A DNA stretch of 20,629 nucleotides from Spirogloea muscicola (GCA_009602725.1 WELB01000009.1:1257200-1277828); one strand, 5' to 3'; positions 1 to 10,225 are shown, counted from the first letter of the stretch. A program made the numbers and translations. The notes: generated by a model from the sequence alone, not told the origin.

Positions 1-40
1 TTTTTTTTTTTTTTTTTTTTTTTGCTTTTTTTTTCCTTCT
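1..40. repeat. T-rich low-complexity run at window edge
   Basis: The window opens with 23 consecutive T, then a short break and a second T run, then a pyrimidine-rich stretch. On the + strand it lies upstream of the first visible PRP40 exon, so it is probably inside an intron of that gene. It could also mark a contig edge. The following bases up to about 280 show no exon I can support. Confidence 0.8.
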
Positions 41-282
41 ATCTTGCGCATTGCCAATCTGTAGAGTACACTTGAAGACTTAGGTTTTGCATCAATGACA
101 AGTACCGAATTGTTTTTAATTGTCAGCATTGTCAGAGGTACCCTGTTGAATGGAATTACCCTTCTCAGTCACTCTTGAGATGTGGCAACAGCTTTCAGTC
201 CTCTAGCATTACAGCAGATATTATTATGGCTTTATCGATTATTTTTGACTGAGCATCCTTTTGGCATGGTCCACGGATGCAG

Positions 283-3200
283 CAGGAGAAGGGGGTATTG
301 CCTGCTCCAGCTGCAAGTGCACCAGCTCCACTTGCGACCACGACGCCAGTTGTCAGCATGTCGTCGGCTGCCATGAGTGCATCCTTGCTTGCAGCAGCCG
401 CTCCAGCTGCGCCGCAGAGCAAGGTGGAGGCTGTGGTGGATAAGCCAGTTGAAGCCGCCTCTCCGTGAGCACAGTCCTTGCTGCACCTTGCAGACTAGCT
501 CAGGCTATCGTTGGCTCTCCAGATGCAGCTGATAGACACATGCGTAATATGTGGAATTATCATGTACCGAGGAGCTTGCATGGTTAGCGTGATGTTCAGG
601 GCTGGATAGCTCAGCCTAGTGTTGGATTGCCTGCTTGCCTTGCTAGTAGTGCTTAGTAAGACCTGCTGATTATGCAAGATGCATCCTGAGATGTTAGATT
701 TTTCCTGCAGATTGATGTCACCCAAGGCAGAGCCAGTCAATGGCATGGTGTCAGGCGGTGATCTTGAGGTTGGTAGCTTCCGCTAGCTCCAGCTTGCTTA
801 CGTAATATGTATCTCACCTAGATCTAGGACCCCACTTTATACTTATGCCGTTGGAGTTGTATGGCTGGCACATGCCTTTGGATCTGAGGTGGTCTTTGGT
901 GATTAGCGTAGCATGGCCAGTAAATGGAAGAAACTCCAACGTCTCGCATAATACTTGCTTGCTAACGAGCATGCCCGCAATGCAGTGCAGTGCTCTACAG
1001 TCTGCCTACCAGCAACATAAAATTGGTGACTCAGATGCAGTATGTGTGCACAAAAGGCACAAGCTGGTAGGAGGAAGTGTAACGTGGTGCACGCCATGTG
1101 TGACGACCTGCAGGAGGCCAAGAAAGGAATGGTGACAGCGGGCAAGATCAACGTGTCACCCGCTGTGTCAAAGCAGGAGAAGCCGGCTGCACCTGAGCCT
1201 CTCATGTTTGCAACTAAGCAGGTATCTCCTGCTCAGTGCCTGCCTGGTTACTTGATGCCTGGTCTTTATGCTTAAGGATGACTGTCTAGAAGGTTGGCAT
1301 CGCATGGCTTGCTGGCCAAGGTGAGCGTCCTCTGCAATTTTCTTTTGCCAGAAATGATGCAGCCACCGAGTTAGCGTGGCTCTGCCTGCAGCATTTAGTG
1401 CAAAGCTCGGTTCCTCATTGCAATGACATGCATGACGGCTAGGTAACGGCTTGTTCTCTGGTCCTTTCTCATCAGGAGGCAAAGACCAGCTTCAAGGAGC
1501 TGCTGGAAGCACATCACGTTGGGTCAGATGCCACTTGGGATCAGGTATCTCATGTTGTTTGTCCTCTTTGCATATAGTATTTGTGTTTTTGGTCTGACTC
1601 CGTGTGAGGACACAACGATTGTGACTAAGAAGGACGTGCAAGGAGCAAGCAGGCCACCCGTTTGTCCAAGAGGTTCACTCGATGATACTCACAAAGGACA
1701 TAATCTGGGCTGTCGCTCAGTAACTGAGAAGCAGTTGTCTTCTGGCTTTGCTGATTCTGCAGACAATGAGGCAGATAGCAAACGACAAGCGTTACTCTGC
1801 GCTGAAGACCCTTGGTGAGAGGAAGCAAGCATTCAATGAGGTAGGCCTGAGCATATGGACGTTATTCCTAACAGCAAGTCTTGCCTCTTGGTCACTCTGT
1901 ATAGCTATATCTTTCTTGGGCTCATATTTGTACAAGAGTTTTGAGCATAGCACCAGAAGTGGGCACACTGTTACGTTCCTGATAGCTTGTACGAAAGGAC
2001 TAGGCAAGGAATTCACATACAAACTACTTGCAATATTTGTGTGTCATTCTTGAGGTTTTGTTAGGTTGCTGCTGACCGTGCTGGTTCTCACCGACGCAGT
2101 ATATAGCACAAAGGAAGAAGCAGGAGGTTGAGGAGAAGAGGTTGAAGGTGAAGCGGAGCAGGGAGGAATTCTTGACCATGCTTTCTGTATGTTACACTTA
2201 TGCCTGTCATCACCCAGAACATATCATAACAACATTGATAGCACTTTGCCCTTTTGCTTTGTCTTTGTCAACTCTGCACTATAGCACCGACTTTCTCTCC
2301 TCTGTGCAACATGGCTGCAGAGCAAGTGCCTTGGGTGAAGCTGTTGATATTTTCAGTCGTTTGTCCTCCTTTGACATGCCCAGAAAGCATGGTAGGATTA
2401 GTGCAAGAAAGTATGGTAGGATTAGTGGTCAGCTTGTCCACAATTACAGACTCTGAGATCGCAATATTGATCTTGGCAATGTGAACAGGAGTCGAAGGCC
2501 TTGACATCAAGTATGCGCTGGAGGTACAGCACTACGCTGTCATTGCCAATGCCTGTGGCAGTTACACAGACCCACATCGCACTTTGGACGCATCATCAAC
2601 TTATAATCAGCTACGTTCCCCAAAGCATGCAATGGTACTCACGTCTAGGCTACTGATCATTGCAGCAAAGCTCAAGCGCTTTTTGAGAACGACCCGAGGT
2701 GCCAAGCTGTGGAGAAGGAGAGGGACCGTGAGGAACTCTATGAGGACTATCTTGTGGACCTCGAGCGCAAGGTATGTCGAGGAGAGCTAGCATCAGGTCT
2801 CCTGCATTGAGGTTTGCTTGCCAGTACGCTGCACTTGGAGAATACAACCTTTTTGTGATCCTTTAATTTTACGTCGTCGAGCAAGTACCTGGGGAGCAGA
2901 GGGCTTCAGGGCTTGGTTACAACTTTCAGTCCAGCTCATAGATAATGTAAAGAGGTTGCAATTGCTGTATCAAGCACTGAATTGCACTTAGTGAGATTCA
3001 TGTGTGTCACGGTAGGTGATTTGCCCACTGAGGCTACCCATCATTCAATTGATTATGTAATGCAGGAGAAGGACAGGGCGCGGGAGGATCGCAAGCACAA
3101 CCAGGCTGAGTACCGAGCGTTCTTGGAGACATGTGACTTTGTAAAGGTGTGACTCAATCGGTGCCGGACTGCGAAATGTTAATCTGGCAATGTCTGCTTA

Positions 3201-6200
3201 GTCATTTTAAATTGTCAGAGCATGTTGGAGAGAAGGAAGAGCTCATTGGGTCGACTTTGTCATCGTTCGTCAATGACATGAATCAGAAAGCAGAGCGTTG
3301 CTGGCACAGACTCATTCCAACTGAGCTTGCAACCTGCAGGTCAATACACAGTGGCGCAAGGTGCAGGACAGGCTTGAGGATGACGAGCGCTGTGCCCGCC
3401 TTGACAAGATTGACCGCTTGGAGGTCTTCCAGGTACACAAGTGACATCGAAATAGTCCATGCAGCTGCAAAAAGTATATGTCGCTTCAAGGCTTGTTGCG
3501 CGCCTGGTGAAGGTGTGCACTAGAATTCTCCAAATTTGAATTAGCTACAAGATCATAAGCTGGTCTTATCGTAGGGCTGTACGCTTTTTTAGCTGACAGT
3601 CAAACAGGGCAGGAGCCCTGTGATGTAGCAATCTTTGAGACCTGACAAGCTCCACAGAGAGCAGTTGTGGACTATTTCCGCTTAGTAGCTGAGGGCTCCT
3701 TATCACCAGTCAAGGATGTAGAAGGTGTACAGGTCATGTAGGTAGCTGTCTGATAAGGCTTGTGTGGCAAGCACTTCTTGGTAGCTGCAATTCTCTAGGT
3801 GGCCTCGATTGACCTGCAATACGTTGAGTGGCTTCCTGATCTAGGAGTACATACGGGACTTGGAAAAGAGGGAGGAGGAAGAGAAGCAGATTGCCAAGGT
3901 TAGCTCCATTACAATATCGTTGGTATGTGTAAGAGTAGAAGTCCAGTCCTGCATGGTACTGCCTGTCGTAATTAAAAAGAAGCTCAGGTCTTGCATATGA
4001 TCTCCTTGCTGTGTGAGGCAGATTGTTGGATAGTCTAAAGCACGTAACCATCATCTAGTAGCTAAAGTCATGGTGTAGTGGAGGCTGGTGAAGGGTCATA
4101 AGCAAGTTGGTGTCGGGCGAGACTCCTTTTCAATGTATCAGTTCGTGGTTGCATTGTTGAGCAGGAAGCTCTACGGCGGAAGGAGAGGAAGAACCGAGAC
4201 GAGTTCCGCAAGGTGCTGGCTGAGGACAGGGCCTCAGGGGAGCTGCACGTGCGCACGCGCTGGCGTGACTACCTTGCCAAGGTACACAGGCCTTCAGTCC
4301 GCAGTCATTGTTCCATTTGTCTGACCTGAGAGCCTTCATCGGTCACACCTACAAGCTGCACCTGCTTGCCACTTGCTGCAATTTGCACAAGTCCGGTGCT
4401 TATCACGGACTTGACTGAGCAAAGGGCAGCAGTTGTTGATATCAGGAAAGGCTGGGCTGGCTATATCTCGTTGTCTAGATGGTCTACTGGAAGCACGTGG
4501 CTGGGCAGGCTATGAGTTGTTATCGAAATCTATCATTGTAAGTGTGCCTCCACTGCTGGCACTTTCGCTCACTGTGGAAGGTCAAGGAAATGCCCTCCTA
4601 TGAGGCCGTCGCTGGCAACGCCAGTGGGTCCACTCCCAAGGAGTTGTTTGAAGATGTTATTGAGGAGCTCGAGAAGCAGGTAATTGCAGACTCATCGTTT
4701 ACCAATAGCGATTAGCAGTAGTACCAGACCTTCGTCTTAGATGATAAGTGTTAGAAATCTAGGAGCCAATAACTGATTCATTCTTGCCTGTACCTACTCT
4801 TGACTTCCCCTCTCTCAGCTGTTGCGCCGTATGCTTGTGGGCTTTTGACACCTGCAGTATCAAGATGACAAGGCGAAGGTGAAGGAAGTGATGAAAACCG
4901 TCAAGGTGACTTGCTGTACTAGAGCTTGTTAGCTTTCAGCACATGCTTGTGTTTTTCGTCCAAGCTCCAGTGCTGTGATCTGAAGATGGCTGCTGCTGTC
5001 TTAGTGAAGTAGCAATGCTATGGTGGGAGTAACATCTCAAAATAATTAGCCTCTGCTTCTACCTTTTGTCTGCAGGTGGTGGTCACGCCTGTATCGTCCT
5101 TTGACGAGTTCAGGGATGCCGTGAAGGAGGCAGGCGATCTAGAAGAGGTGTCAGCAGCCAACTTGAAGGTCAGCCCCTTATGACTTGCAGTCCGCAGGGT
5201 CCCCTTGCCCAGCCCTTGCATGTACAAGCAGAAAGTTTGCAAGTGTTGTTGCTGCAAGTTGTTGGCTCTTTGGGTTATCATTATGTTGGTGGGCTATGCC
5301 CGCCTCCTTCTTGGACGTACTTGAGATGACGGTGTACCTGCTGAGAGTTGTGGGTCCTTCTCTATGACGATTTGATGTGTTCTCAAATTGGACTTGGGGT
5401 ATACTGTGGTGGGGCCTTGAGAGCAGCTTGTGTTTGGCGACTTTGTGGAGCGGGCCAAGGAGAAGGAGGAGAAGGAGGCCAAGAGGAAGCGGCGCATAGC
5501 TGAGGACTTTGCTGAGCTGCTTCATGAGACCAAGGTGGTTGCTAAGAGACTGCTGCATTGGCCTTCAGTTGATGATCTTATCTTTACTTATGATAAGCGG
5601 ATATTCTCACATTTCTCATTGAGTGTCGTGAGAAGCATCTAGTATACACAAATGGATGCAGTTCATGGAACTCTCATCTGTTAATGCTCATGGGGCTGGG
5701 GGAGCCTTGCCTGTGACAGAGTATTACCACCACGTCCACGTGGGAGGACGCGCAGGTGGCCCTTGCAGATGCTCCTGAGTATACGTGAGTGCACAAACCA
5801 TCATTAGGCAACTGCTTATAATCATGAAAGACAAAGATGGAAGGTGCTAAGTTATTCAAGATGTCTGGCATGGCAAGTCAAGGAGTGTATTAGACTCCTA
5901 GATCAATGTCACATGCATAATAGCTCTAGATATACAATGGGTTTTCAGTCTAGGACTTCAAGTGGAAAGCGTAGTCCCACTTATCTGACATGGCTTTTTC
6001 CTTTGTCATGCCCTTCAGGGCCTTCACGGACGAGGCCGAGCGGCTGAAGGTGTTCCAGGAACACCAGGCACACCTGCAGGCGAAGGCCAAGGAGAAGGAG
6101 CGCAAGCGGGAGAAAGAGAAGGAGAAGGAGCGGGAGAAGGAGAAGGAGCGAGAGAAGGAGAGGGAGCGGGAAGAGCGGGCGAAGGAGAAGGAGAAGGAGA

Positions 6201-7088
6201 AGGAGAAGGCCAAGGAGAAGGACCGGGAGGTGCTTGATCCAGCTCCATAAGCTTGATTGTGATATTCCTGATGTATTCTTCTGGATATTGAAGTTACTGA
6301 AGACCCACATCATTGCAGCATTGCTTGTTCATTCGGGCTTCTCTTAGAGATTTCCCAATGTTGTGAGGACGAGCAAATTGCAGTGAGGTTGCACTTGCTG
6401 CTATCTGAGGCTCCGTTGTGGCCTGTTGCCACACTTCAGTCCAAGAAGGAGAAGGAGCGCAAAGACAAGGACAAGGAGAAGAAGCGCGAGAAGGAGAAGG
6501 TTGGCGAGAAGGACAAAGCGAAGAAGGACGTGGACGGCGGGAAAGGGGAGGAGCGGAAGCGGGACAAGGAGCGGGAGCACAAGGAGCACCGCGACAAGGA
6601 CAAGGATCGGGAGGGCGACAAGGGCAAGGACAAGGAGAAGGAGCGGCGGGAGGAGAAGCGGCTGCGCAAGCGGCACGCGAGGGATGACGACGAGGGCGAA
6701 GACTCCGAGGACGGCGAGGACGGCAGGAAGCCGCGCAAGCACAACCACCGCAGCAGCGACCGCAAGAAGTCCAGAAAGGTGCGGGCAGTGTAACACCAGA
6801 CTCTGAGCCTAGAGCCTTTCCTTTCAGAGCTTCTCACAAATTTGTGTGCATATTAACATAGACTGCATAACCGCAATACTTGCAGATCATCTGTGCATGC
6901 ATGTATCTGTTTTCTGGGATTTTGAGAGGAGCTAAGGGGCTGTGGCATGCGTGGATGAGCAGCACGCTGAGCCTGGGGAGGAGGGCTACCACAGCGGAGC
7001 CAAGGTCGAGGCGGCGGGCGCGGCGGCCGCTGAGGAGGCGGAGGTGGAGGAGGGCGAGGTGTTCGCCGAAGACGGAGAGATCCCATGA
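283..7088 (+). CDS. PRP40: PRP40-like pre-mRNA-processing factor (FF-domain protein), 5' partial, 20 exons
   Basis: PRP40 is a nuclear U1 snRNP-associated factor that bridges the 5' splice site and the branch-point proteins early in spliceosome assembly. In-phase exons: 283-464, 711-768, 1114-1221, 1476-1544, 1763-1840, 2100-2186, 2489-2523, 2666-2771, 3066-3146, 3340-3432, 3845-3898, 4165-4281, 4581-4679, 4858-4905, 5076-5168, 5427-5534, 5720-5784, 6019-6229, 6440-6778, 6963-7088. All introns are GT-AG and the phases match at every join, giving about 718 residues. Residues 1-80 are an Ala/Pro/Ser linker. The block [14 protein letters not shown] follows, then FF domains near 117-170, 183-237, 254-305, 327-385 and 457-515, with a weaker FF-like unit at 406-450. 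From 515 on the tail is Lys/Glu/Arg-rich and ends in an acidic segment ([13 protein letters not shown]). The order and sequence match plant PRP40A. The N-terminal WW domains are outside the window. Exon ends are inferred from family conservation, not transcripts. Confidence 0.93.
2381..2428 (+). repeat. 24-base tandem duplication in PRP40 intron 6
   Basis: Two adjacent copies of a unit containing AGAAAG(C/T)ATGGTAGGATTA lie within the 302-base intron between exons 6 and 7. The copies differ at only a few positions, so the duplication is recent. Confidence 0.8.
6080..6230 (+). repeat. Purine-rich GAGAAG-type coding repeat in PRP40 exon 18
   Basis: The + strand here is almost pure purine, built from loosely repeated GAGAAG and GAGCGG units that encode alternating Lys/Glu/Arg. 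This is the start of the charged C-terminal tail of PRP40. A similar but less regular stretch continues in the next exon (about 6440-6660). The repeats create several long spurious open frames on the opposite strand. Confidence 0.85.
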
Positions 7089-8560
7089 GGCGGCTGCGGC
7101 GGCAGCGGCAGCTTCCAAGGAGGGGTAAGCTCGGGTAAGGCGGGTAAGGCAGCGGCCCCTCTCCCGGGCCAACCACCGGAGAGAGGGAGACGCCACGCCA
7201 CGCCATGGCAGATGGAGGCGCGCCCACCAAGCTGCGCCCGCCGCGGCCTGACCATGCTGCCGGCTGCTCGGCAGCCATGCGGCTGGCCGAGTGAGCCCCA
7301 GCTGCGTCCGCCTCTGCTCCCCATGCGCGTGTTGACGTGCTGACTACCGGAGCTGTCTTGGCCTCCGTGGCTCGCAGTTTGGCTGGAGCCTCCCACTGTG
7401 AGTCCAAGTGGGGGGGGTATGTCATAACTGCAGACTCTGAGCCTGAAAATTGAGCCAGTATTGCTGATCTCCTCCTACTGGTTTGAGCTCTGGCGTAGCC
7501 ACACCATCGCAAGTGCCAGCCTCCAGTTGCCAAGACCACCACTAGGTCACTCCTGTTCCTACACACGGCGGATGCAGCCCGTTCTAGATCAAAGTATCGA
7601 GAATGATACTTGTCACCTAGCAGCAAGTGCAGGCCCCTGGATCATGGACAGATAAGACAGATTACTGGAGATGAGAAATAGCTTAATGAGTTGGAGTGTA
7701 TGACACATTTGTCATGCGGGGTTAAAAGCAGGGGCGGGGCCATTGGCAGTTAGTTGTGTCCTGCAGCATGGGTCTGGGTTTCCTTTCACAAAGCTCAACT
7801 TATAAAGAAAGCACTGCTGGAGTGGTTGTATGGAGCAAGCGAGAGGGTTGAATGATGACACCGCTGCCAGAAAGAAGCCCTTGCAGGCTGCTAATAAGCT
7901 TTGAAAGTGTCCACGGCTTTTCGCTAGTGTCACAGTGCTACGTGCCATTGTCATTGCAGATGCTTACGTCATGCTCGTTAATAGCATGTGCTAAGGTAAG
8001 GCCTCTGTCCAATGAGTGCAGCAGATGCTGCCGCCTCTGCTGCACTCCTGGTATGACAATAGGCTTCTGCCGTGATAATTGTCAAATGTGGAAAAGGCAA
8101 TTCCTGACTGGAAACTTGAACTTCAGAGAAGTTGATCGTGAAGGCAAGGGAACTGCCCAGTTTGTGCTGACTGCAGCAAAAGAAGACAACACGCACTCAC
8201 GCCCCTGGAAACAAGATTGCAGAGCTGGTCGTGACCAAGAATACTATGCATATTATAAAGGGGGCCTAGATAGAAGGTGTGGTGCAAGAAGTGGCAACGA
8301 TGTCGAGAAGGAAAAGCAGAATATTGCTCATTCAGCCAAGTCAAGAGAGCTATGCAATATGAGATGTCACATCAGCAGATCGTGAACAACGTGAGGTGCA
8401 GGTCAGACACTCTTGAACAGACTCTCTTAGACAAGGAGTGTCAATGTACTGCTGGATGAAAAGGCATCCCAGAAGACTGGGGGCCAGGAGTGGGCAGCTC
8501 ACAAAGGATTGACACAGTCAACGACCAGGCGGCAGCAAGAAGTGAGGAAACCTCTTCTAC
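7089..8560. other. No recognisable gene; PRP40 3' region and intergenic DNA
   Basis: After the PRP40 stop the sequence stays GC-rich to about 7400, then becomes mixed. A 257-codon open frame lies on the - strand (6853-7626). It overlaps the last PRP40 exon, has only moderate third-position G/C and resembles nothing I know, so I treat it as a shadow. A + strand open frame at 7852-8385 also lacks coding bias. Three copies of GGGTAAG at about 7126-7148 sit just past the stop codon. No TGTAA polyadenylation motif of the kind used by many green algae was found here. Confidence 0.6.
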
Positions 8561-8606
8561 TCTTTTTCTGGGCTGGCCAATCGCAGCCATCGCCCTGCAA
8601 TGAGAG
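8561..8606 (+). repeat. Dispersed repeat unit A, copy 1
   Basis: This segment consists of a T-run, then GGGCTGGC, then a CAGCC(A/C) block and a CGCCC block. It recurs with about 70-80% identity by eye at 8987-9034, 9259-9308 and 9487-9536. GGCTGGC and a following GCAGCC can pair as a short inverted repeat. No protein function is implied. Confidence 0.6.
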
Positions 8607-8888
8607 AGTTTTTATCACTTTTTGTCGTCCTGAGCAGTGCACGCAATGGACAAGTGCATGGCAAGAAAGTGCCTATCTCGCTTATAGAGCTGCCAGAAGC
8701 TGGAAACACATAAGATGAACATTCGAGTTGGTCAAACAATTTTCTTCTAAGTTGACTTATCTGCGCCCAGTGCTTGAGCTGGCTTGGAAAGGTCCCAATC
8801 AAAACCTGCGCTCAAGATGCTGAACCATCAGCCTAGTGCTTGACAACCCAATCTTCCTGGCACAGCACCCTGTGGCTCCGCTATTATA

Positions 8889-8920
8889 GTCATGTACACC
8901 CTCTGTACGCCCCCCTGTTT
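8889..8920 (+). repeat. Dispersed repeat unit B, partial copy 1
   Basis: It carries the opening motif GTCATGTACACCCTCTGTAC of unit B and then diverges. Fuller copies lie at 9041-9125, 9394-9477, 10449-10526 and 13151-13232. The preceding GTGGCTCCGCTATTATA also matches sequence in front of the 10449 copy. Confidence 0.6.
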
Positions 8921-8986
8921 TACCATAGCATCCTCAGGCCCCATAGTAGCTGCTCACCGCTCTTAGGCCCCTCTGAACCTTTGTGA

Positions 8987-9034
8987 ATTCTTTTTGGGCT
9001 GGCTTTTCGCAGCCCTTGCCCCCATTGGGAGTGC
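8987..9034 (+). repeat. Dispersed repeat unit A, copy 2
   Basis: It matches unit A: a T-run, GGGCTGGCTTTTCGCAGCCC, then a C-run and ATTGGGAGTGCC. It is followed within a few bases by a copy of unit B, the opposite order from the 9394/9487 pair, so the two units have been shuffled. Confidence 0.65.
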
Positions 9035-9040
9035 CACTTC

Positions 9041-9125
9041 CTCTGTACGCACCTGGCTGACTTTTACAGCCGCTCTTTCTTTATGGGCGAGCCTTCTTCT
9101 CTTAGCAAGCCGCATTCTCTTGCAG
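9041..9125 (+). repeat. Dispersed repeat unit B, copy 2
   Basis: It matches the body of unit B (CTCTGTACGCACCTGGCTGA, TTTTACAGCCGCTCTTTC), then carries a different middle part, and rejoins the family at AAGCCGCATTCTCTTGCAG. The end is a pyrimidine tract plus CAG, like a eukaryotic 3' splice site. Confidence 0.65.
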
Positions 9126-9258
9126 CAGCCTCTGACTTGCGCAGTGGGGTTGCTCTAGCAGGGGTTACTGAGTAATTTGTAGCTGCTTTCTTTCTTTGTG
9201 GGCTTTGGTTTCTTAGCGCTTCCTCTGGCTTCCTCTGGCCCCCTTCTCGTTCTTTGTT

Positions 9259-9308
9259 CATTCTTTTTTGGGCTGGCTTGTCCAGCCCCTATCCTCAATG
9301 GGCGAGCC
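9259..9308 (+). repeat. Dispersed repeat unit A, copy 3
   Basis: It reads T-run, GGGCTGGCTTGTCCAGCCCC, then TCAATGGGCGAGCC, aligning with copies at 8561, 8987 and 9487. GGGCTGG and CCAGCCC form a perfect 7-base inverted repeat around a 4-base loop. Confidence 0.65.
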
Positions 9309-9324
9309 CTTTCTTCCTCCCCTC

Positions 9325-9393
9325 AGCTCATCTGACTTCCCACTGCTGACACGGGGGTACTCAAGAGCCCCGTCTGCCTAGCCTGCGGCTCCG
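9325..9393 (+). repeat. Dispersed repeat unit C, copy 1 (directly before unit B)
   Basis: It begins AGCTCATCTGACTTC and contains CTGCTGACACGG and GTACT. The same sequence recurs at 10371-10448. In both places it is directly followed by unit B, so C plus B form a composite of about 155 bases present twice, roughly 1.05 kb apart. Confidence 0.7.
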
Positions 9394-9477
9394 TCATGAA
9401 CACCTTCTGTATGCACCTGGCTGGCTTTCACAGCCGCTCTTTCAACATCAGCAGCCGCAATTCTTTTTCCTTTTGAG
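9394..9477 (+). repeat. Dispersed repeat unit B, copy 3
   Basis: This is one of the best copies: TCATGAACACC, TGCACCTGGCTGGCTTT, CACAGCCGCTCTTTCAACAT, CAGCAGCCGCAATTC, then a pyrimidine tract ending in GAG instead of CAG. It aligns end to end with 10449-10526 and 13151-13232, with lengths of 84, 78 and 82 bases. Confidence 0.75.
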
Positions 9478-9486
9478 TTTCCTTTC

Positions 9487-9536
9487 ATTCTTTTGGGACT
9501 GGCCTTTTCACAGCCATCGCCCGCTTTGGAAGAGAG
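9487..9536 (+). repeat. Dispersed repeat unit A, copy 4
   Basis: It reads CATTCTTTTGGGACTGGCC, then TTTTCACAGCCATCGCCC. It is closest to the 8561 copy, which has the same CAGCCATCGCCC block. It lies ten bases after unit B copy 3. Confidence 0.6.
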
Positions 9537-9598
9537 CTGCTTCTTCTCCGTGATGCAAAACCAGTGGCGGCAGCCGCCGCCTCCCAACGGCTACTAAC

Positions 9599-9616
9599 CC
9601 CCCCGCCGGAGGGGGG
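9599..9616. other. Short GC-rich hairpin (C6/G6)
   Basis: A run of C and a run of G, six pairs long, flank a six-base loop in a very GC-rich setting about 100 bases before the ambiguous base. It could be an RNA hairpin or simply the kind of sequence that is hard to read. No function is assigned. Confidence 0.5.
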
Positions 9617-9721
9617 TGGCCTTTTTCCCCCCTCCCTGCACCTGGCTCCTGGCTACTTGCACGCCCCTCGCCTGGGAGCCCTGGCCGCCCTCCCTCCCCG
9701 CCCGCCGCTCCCAGCTACCTG

Positions 9722-9722
9722 N
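9722..9722. other. Ambiguous base (N)
   Basis: This is the only undetermined base in the window. It sits in GC-rich sequence beside hairpins and about 100 bases before coding-like DNA that changes frame twice. It warns that base-level accuracy here may be lower than elsewhere. Confidence 0.99.
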
Positions 9723-9752
9723 CGGCCACGACCACCGGCATCGCGGATAGCC

Positions 9753-9788
9753 CCGGCGATCGATTGCCTGCATCGCAGATATCGCCGG
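9753..9788. other. Perfect 8-bp inverted repeat with nested 4-bp stem
   Basis: CCGGCGAT at 9753-9760 pairs with ATCGCCGG at 9781-9788. Inside, CGAT at 9761-9764 pairs with ATCG at 9772-9775 around a 7-base loop, leaving a 5-base bulge. The result is one nearly continuous 12-pair hairpin. It lies just upstream of the coding-like segment at 9829. A role in transcript structure is possible but unproven. Confidence 0.55.
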
Positions 9789-9828
9789 CGTTCATAGATT
9801 GCTGGCCGCCAAAGCTGGCGCTGCGGCA

Positions 9829-10140
9829 ATGGCGGCGGCGCTCGTCTCGACGTGCCTGACGGCGCCGACGGCGGCCGCCGCAGCTGCTGCTGTGCGCGTG
9901 CGTGGCCGTGTTCGTGGTTGGCGTGGAGCGCCTGTGGCAGGCGGAGCTGCCGATCCTGAGCCCCGAGCATGGCGCCGTGGAGTTCACGCACGCCCGCGGC
10001 GGCCGCGTCCTTGCCGCCGTCAGCGACGCGGTGAGTGGCCGCCGTGCTGGCCGCCGCCGCCCGCCTGGACGGCCGCGACGGCCCCGCCGCGTCCGCCATG
10101 GAGGCGGAGCCGCCGCCGCCACTCTGCGACGGGACTGGTA
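9829..10140 (+). pseudogene. Coding-like GC-rich segment with two apparent frame changes; product unknown
   Basis: Codon-position bias is strong but moves between frames. From the ATG at 9829 to about 9880 the first frame reads MAAALVSTCLTAPTA. From about 9884 to 10033 the next frame reads LLLCACVAVFVVGVERLWQA and onward, with third positions about 94% G/C. From 10035 to about 10135 the following frame reads an Ala-rich LAAAARLDGRDGPAASAM stretch, again with G/C at nearly all third positions. Each change corresponds to one extra base. The middle part would be a membrane-spanning or signal-anchor helix followed by a soluble segment. I do not recognise the protein. It may be a decayed gene, two base errors in a hard region (an N lies at 9722), or the 5' part of the downstream borealin-like gene. 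Splicing alone does not explain the frame changes, because no suitable GT-AG pair lies between the segments. Confidence 0.4.
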
Positions 10141-10225
10141 ACGGAAAGGCGGAGGATTCAGAGCAGCGGGCGTCTGCACCGTTAAGCCCTCCGCATCCTG
10201 AGCGAGTACGTCGCCTTCTCACCAG

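Noticed and set aside
6779-6795. Stop codon and TGTAA motif in the last PRP40 intron, suggesting an alternative polyadenylated end
   Set aside because: TGTAA was not found after any of the three stop codons in this window, so it is not a reliable signal here. The conserved acidic C terminus in the next exon supports splicing.
5950-6837. Several long - strand frames rich in Ser/Leu/Phe opposite PRP40 exons 18-19
   Set aside because: They are direct antisense products of the purine-rich Lys/Glu repeat, and the + strand frame is fixed by homology.
6853-7626. 257-codon open frame on the - strand
   Set aside because: It covers the last PRP40 exon in antisense, has only moderate third-position G/C, is Pro/Arg-rich as expected for an antisense shadow, and matches no known family.
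7852-8385. 177-codon + strand open frame
   Set aside because: No third-position bias, Cys-rich and irregular composition, no recognisable motif.
8985-9178. Stop-free + frame through repeats A and B that reads as hydrophobic, membrane-like sequence
   Set aside because: Other repeat copies do not keep this frame, so the hydrophobicity comes from the T- and C-rich repeat and not from a conserved protein.
9653-10222. 189-codon - strand frame
   Set aside because: Codon-position bias in this interval clearly favours + strand frames; the - frame is Arg/Ala/Pro-rich and consistent with antisense of GC-rich coding DNA.
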